Below are positions 12,885 to 15,736 of a stretch of 15,736 nucleotides of DNA, in pieces; within the stretch, counting starts at the first letter, position 1; every line of letters starts with the position of its first letter. The stretch is from NCBI GenBank assembly GCA_023416895.1, contig JAEZGQ010000068.1, positions 1 to 15,736 on the forward strand, read 5' to 3'. The DNA comes from Bacillota bacterium. GTDB taxonomy: Bacteria > Bacillota > Clostridia > Christensenellales > CAG-138. Below the pieces are notes generated by a model. It saw only the letters and a list, made by a program, of their open reading frames with translations, was not told the DNA's origin and did no database searches. The position numbers were made by a program, and so were the translations under genes.

Positions 12885-15736
12885 ATGAGCGAGCGCATGA
12901 CACCGATCCCCTTTAACCAACTGATGGACTGGCTTTTCACCGAGCGCGAAAAACACGGCGCGGTGTTTGGCGTAAAGGATCCATACCAAAAAAAGAACGA
13001 AAAAAACCTGACGTTGTTCGGCGAGCCGCTTGAAACGCCCTTCGGACCTGCGGCAGGCCCCAACACGCAGCTTGCGCAGAACATCATAGCCTCGTACTAT
13101 GCGGGCGCGCGCTTCTTCGAGCTCAAGACCGTGCAGAAGATGGACGGAGAGGAGCTTGCCGCGTGCATCGGCCGCCCGTGCATCCTCGCTTCCGACGAGG
13201 GATACAACTGCGAATGGTCCACCGAGCTTACCGTGCCGCAGGCGTTTGACGAATACGTCAAGGCCTTTGTGGCGCTGAAGTTGATCGCAAAGCTTTGGAA
13301 CCTCGGCTCGCCCGACGGCTTCCAGTTCAACATGAGCGTAGGGTACGACCTCGCGGGCATCAAAACAGAAAAGCTCGACCGCTTCATCGAGGGTATGAAA
13401 AACGCCTCCGAAACGCCGATTTTTAAAGAATGCCTTGCGGAATTGAAAAAGCGCTTCCCCAAAGAGGAGAAGTTCATCGATTCCATCACGCCGCGCATTT
13501 GCACGGGCGTTACGGTTTCCACGCTCCACGGCTGCCCGCCGCAGGAAATTGAAAGCATCGCTTCCTACCTGATTATGGAGAAGGGACTCAACACCTTCGT
13601 AAAGTGCAACCCCACCATTTTGGGGTATGAGTTTGCGCGCGAGCGTCTTGATTCGCTCGGGTTCGACTACGTTGCGTTTGACCGCCACCATTTCGAAGAG
13701 GACCTTCAGTACAGCGACGCGGTGCCCATGTTCTCGCGCCTGAGCGCCCTTGCAAAGTCCAAGGGGCTCACGTTCGGGTTGAAGCTTTCCAATACCTTCC
13801 CTGTGGATGTGAAGCAAAACGAGCTTCCGTCTAACGAAATGTACATGTCCGGCCGCGCGCTGTTCCCGCTCACCATCGAAATGGCGAACCGCTTTGCGCG
13901 CGAGTTTAACGGCAAGCTTCGCCTTTCCTTCTCCGGCGGTGCGGATGCGTTCAACATCGTGGAGCTGTTTGACGCGGGTATTTGGCCCATCACCGTGGCG
14001 ACCACCATTTTGAAGCCCGGCGGCTATGCGCGCCTTACCCAGCTGGCAAAGGAGCTTGAAACCCGCCCCTATGGCGATTTTACGGGCGTGGACGTTGAAG
14101 CGGTTGCCAAGTTGAGCGAAAATTGCGTAAACGACAGCCACTTGAAAAAGCCCCTAAAGCCCCTGCCGAGCCGCAAGCTTTCAACCAAAGTACCGCTGAT
14201 CGATTGCTTCGTGGCGCCCTGCGAGGGCGGCTGCCCCATTCATCAGGACATTCCGGAATACATCGAGCTTTGTGGCAAGGGCCTGTTCTCGGATGCGCTT
14301 AAAGTGATCCTTGAAAAGAACCCCTTACCGTTCATCACGGGCACCATCTGCCCGCACCGTTGCACCGACAAGTGTACCCGCCACTTCTATGAGGAGCCGG
14401 TTCACATCCGTGAAACCAAGCTCGTGGCTGCCGAAAACGGTCACCGCGATTACCTTGCGACGCTCAAGGTGCCAAGGAAATCCGCCAAAGTTAAGGTTGC
14501 AGTCATCGGCGCCGGCCCCGCCGGCCTTGCGGCTGCGTACTTCATTGCCCGCGCGGGCTATACCGTAACGGTGTTTGAAAAGGAACAAACGGCGGGCGGC
14601 CTTGTGCGCCATGTGATACCGGAGTTCCGTATTTCCACAAAGGCCATCGAAAGCGACGTGCGCCTCATCGAGCGCATGGGCGTGCAGTTCGAGTTCGGCA
14701 AGGAAGCGCCGGACAAGAAGGCCCTTGAAGAAATGGGCTACCATTACATCATCCTCGCCGTGGGCGCGTACGAGCCCGGCAGGCTCGAGCTCGACGGCGG
14801 CTCCATCAACGTGATCGAGTTTTTGCGCGACGCGAAAAACGCCCCGCAAACCCTTAACTTGGGCGAAAGCGTCGCCGTGATCGGCGGTGGCAACAGCGCC
14901 ATGGACGCCGCGCGCGCCGCAAAGCGCATCCAGGGCGTAAAGCGCGTATCCCTTGTTTACAGGCGCACCAAAAAGTACATGCCTGCCGACGAGGAAGAAC
15001 TTGAATTTGCGCTTGAAGACGGCGTGGAGTTTATGGAACTTCTTGCCCCTGTGAAGCGTGAGGGTGGCAAGCTCGTTTGCAAAAAAATGAAGCTTGGCGC
15101 GCCGGATGCTAGCGGCAGGCGCAGCCCCGTGGAAACGGGCGAGATTGTAGAAGTGCCCGCAGATACGGTGATCTCCGCCGTGGGCGAACATGTGGAAGAA
15201 AAGCTGCTCACGAGCTACGGCGTGGCGTTTGAAAAAGGCAAACCCGCCCTTCGCACCGACAACGTGTTTGTTGCGGGCGACGCGCTGCGCGGTCCCGCTA
15301 CCGTGGTGGAGGCGATTGCCGACGCCGCGAAGTGCACCGAGCAGATCTTGGGCGAAGCGTACCGCTTTGACCTTCCCGAGAACGCATACCCCACCTACAA
15401 GGAAACGCTTGAAAAGAAGGCAGTCCTTCGCGCGCCCACCGGCTGCGAGGCCGACCGCTGCCTTGCGTGCAACACGGTTTGCGAAAACTGCGTGAGCGTT
15501 TGCCCCAACCGCGCCAACCTTGCCATTCATGTGAACGGCAAAAAGATGCGCCAGATTTTGCATGTTGATTATATGTGCAACGAGTGCGGCAACTGCACGG
15601 CATTCTGCCCGCACGATAGCGCGCCCTACAAGGAAAAGCTCACCTACTTCGCCAACGAGCATGACTTCCTCGACAGCGAAAACCCCGGCTTCTACCTCAC
15701 GGGCAAGCACAGCGTAAGGCTCCGCCTCTCCGGCGG
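12885..15736 (+). CDS. ygfK: YgfK-type FAD/Fe-S oxidoreductase (3' end beyond window)
   Basis: 950 codons are visible with no stop; the family protein is about 1,030 residues, so roughly the last 80 are missing. The start ATG 12885 has AAGGAG with an 8-nt spacer. The layout resembles dihydropyrimidine dehydrogenase. Residues 1-~420 are a flavin-barrel-like domain ('GVTVSTLHGCPPQEIES' near 207). From ~442 comes a GltD-type Fe-S domain (Cys in CFVAPCEGGCP and ICPHRCTDKC). An FAD loop VIGAGPAG lies near 539 and an NAD(P) loop VIGGGNSAMD near 664. Two clusters for [4Fe-4S] follow, RCLACNTVCENCVSVCPN (~858) and CNECGNCTAFCPH (~897). Often annotated 'putative selenate reductase', this name is weakly supported; reduction of an oxidised purine such as urate fits the domains and neighbours better, by inference. 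Confidence 0.93.
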   Translation, partial: MSERMTPIPFNQLMDWLFTEREKHGAVFGVKDPYQKKNEKNLTLFGEPLETPFGPAAGPNTQLAQNIIASYYAGARFFELKTVQKMDGEELAACIGRPCILASDEGYNCEWSTELTVPQAFDEYVKAFVALKLIAKLWNLGSPDGFQFNMSVGYDLAGIKTEKLDRFIEGMKNASETPIFKECLAELKKRFPKEEKFIDSITPRICTGVTVSTLHGCPPQEIESIASYLIMEKGLNTFVKCNPTILGYEFARERLDSLGFDYVAFDRHHFEEDLQYSDAVPMFSRLSALAKSKGLTFGLKLSNTFPVDVKQNELPSNEMYMSGRALFPLTIEMANRFAREFNGKLRLSFSGGADAFNIVELFDAGIWPITVATTILKPGGYARLTQLAKELETRPYGDFTGVDVEAVAKLSENCVNDSHLKKPLKPLPSRKLSTKVPLIDCFVAPCEGGCPIHQDIPEYIELCGKGLFSDALKVILEKNPLPFITGTICPHRCTDKCTRHFYEEPVHIRETKLVAAENGHRDYLATLKVPRKSAKVKVAVIGAGPAGLAAAYFIARAGYTVTVFEKEQTAGGLVRHVIPEFRISTKAIESDVRLIERMGVQFEFGKEAPDKKALEEMGYHYIILAVGAYEPGRLELDGGSINVIEFLRDAKNAPQTLNLGESVAVIGGGNSAMDAARAAKRIQGVKRVSLVYRRTKKYMPADEEELEFALEDGVEFMELLAPVKREGGKLVCKKMKLGAPDASGRRSPVETGEIVEVPADTVISAVGEHVEEKLLTSYGVAFEKGKPALRTDNVFVAGDALRGPATVVEAIADAAKCTEQILGEAYRFDLPENAYPTYKETLEKKAVLRAPTGCEADRCLACNTVCENCVSVCPNRANLAIHVNGKKMRQILHVDYMCNECGNCTAFCPHDSAPYKEKLTYFANEHDFLDSENPGFYLTGKHSVRLRLSG

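Noticed and set aside
11502..14141. A very long open frame (879 codons) on the minus strand opposite ssnA and ygfK
   Set aside because: It lies exactly antisense to two clear enzyme genes, its product is low-complexity (His, Val, Ala and Arg rich) with no family resemblance, and it arises because G/C-ending codons on the plus strand leave few antisense stops.

Overview
The window looks like the chromosome of a spore-forming anaerobic Clostridia-type Firmicute. The evidence is a dipicolinate synthase pair (dpaA/dpaB), strong AGGAGG-type ribosome binding sites, TTG and GTG starts, Gram-positive signal peptides and a purine-degradation locus of the kind found in gut anaerobes. The species cannot be named from sequence alone. 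No rRNA, tRNA, CRISPR array or insertion sequence was recognised.

Layout. (A) 1-2412, minus strand: a cell-surface cluster made of the first codons of an exported protein, a secreted GLUG/beta-helix-type protein and a single-pass membrane protein. (B) 2413-2857: a non-coding stretch with one possible 23-codon ORF followed by a terminator-like hairpin, then a mother-cell-type promoter. (C) 2858-5579, plus strand: dpaA-dpaB, a strong terminator, then aspartokinase. (D) 5625-5665: an 18-bp bidirectional terminator. (E) 5703-7686, minus strand: asd-dapA. Blocks C and E together hold the gene set of the Bacillus subtilis spoVFA-spoVFB-asd-dapG-dapA operon, here split into two convergent halves. 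Together they make aspartyl phosphate, aspartate semialdehyde and hydroxytetrahydrodipicolinate, then divert it to dipicolinate for the spore core, while also feeding lysine and diaminopimelate synthesis. Both halves have a sigma-K-like -10 box upstream.

(F) 7779-15736: a divergent locus homologous to the E. coli ygeW-ygeY-ssnA-ygfK group, associated with anaerobic purine/urate breakdown and historically labelled 'selenium metabolism'. The minus arm runs PAS/HTH regulator, ygeY (M20 hydrolase), ygeW (carbamoyltransferase), terminator. The plus arm is ssnA (amidohydrolase) then ygfK (FAD/Fe-S reductase), which runs off the window end. The 360-bp divergent region has a near-consensus sigma-A promoter for each arm. 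The ssnA side also has a long terminator-type hairpin between that promoter and the gene, a possible second promoter beyond it, and an inverted repeat shared with the ygeY promoter region. This candidate attenuator or operator system is the most novel-looking feature here.

Start sites were chosen by Shine-Dalgarno position and family alignment from memory. Functions rest on recognised family motifs. Promoters, operators and RNA structures were read by eye and are predictions.
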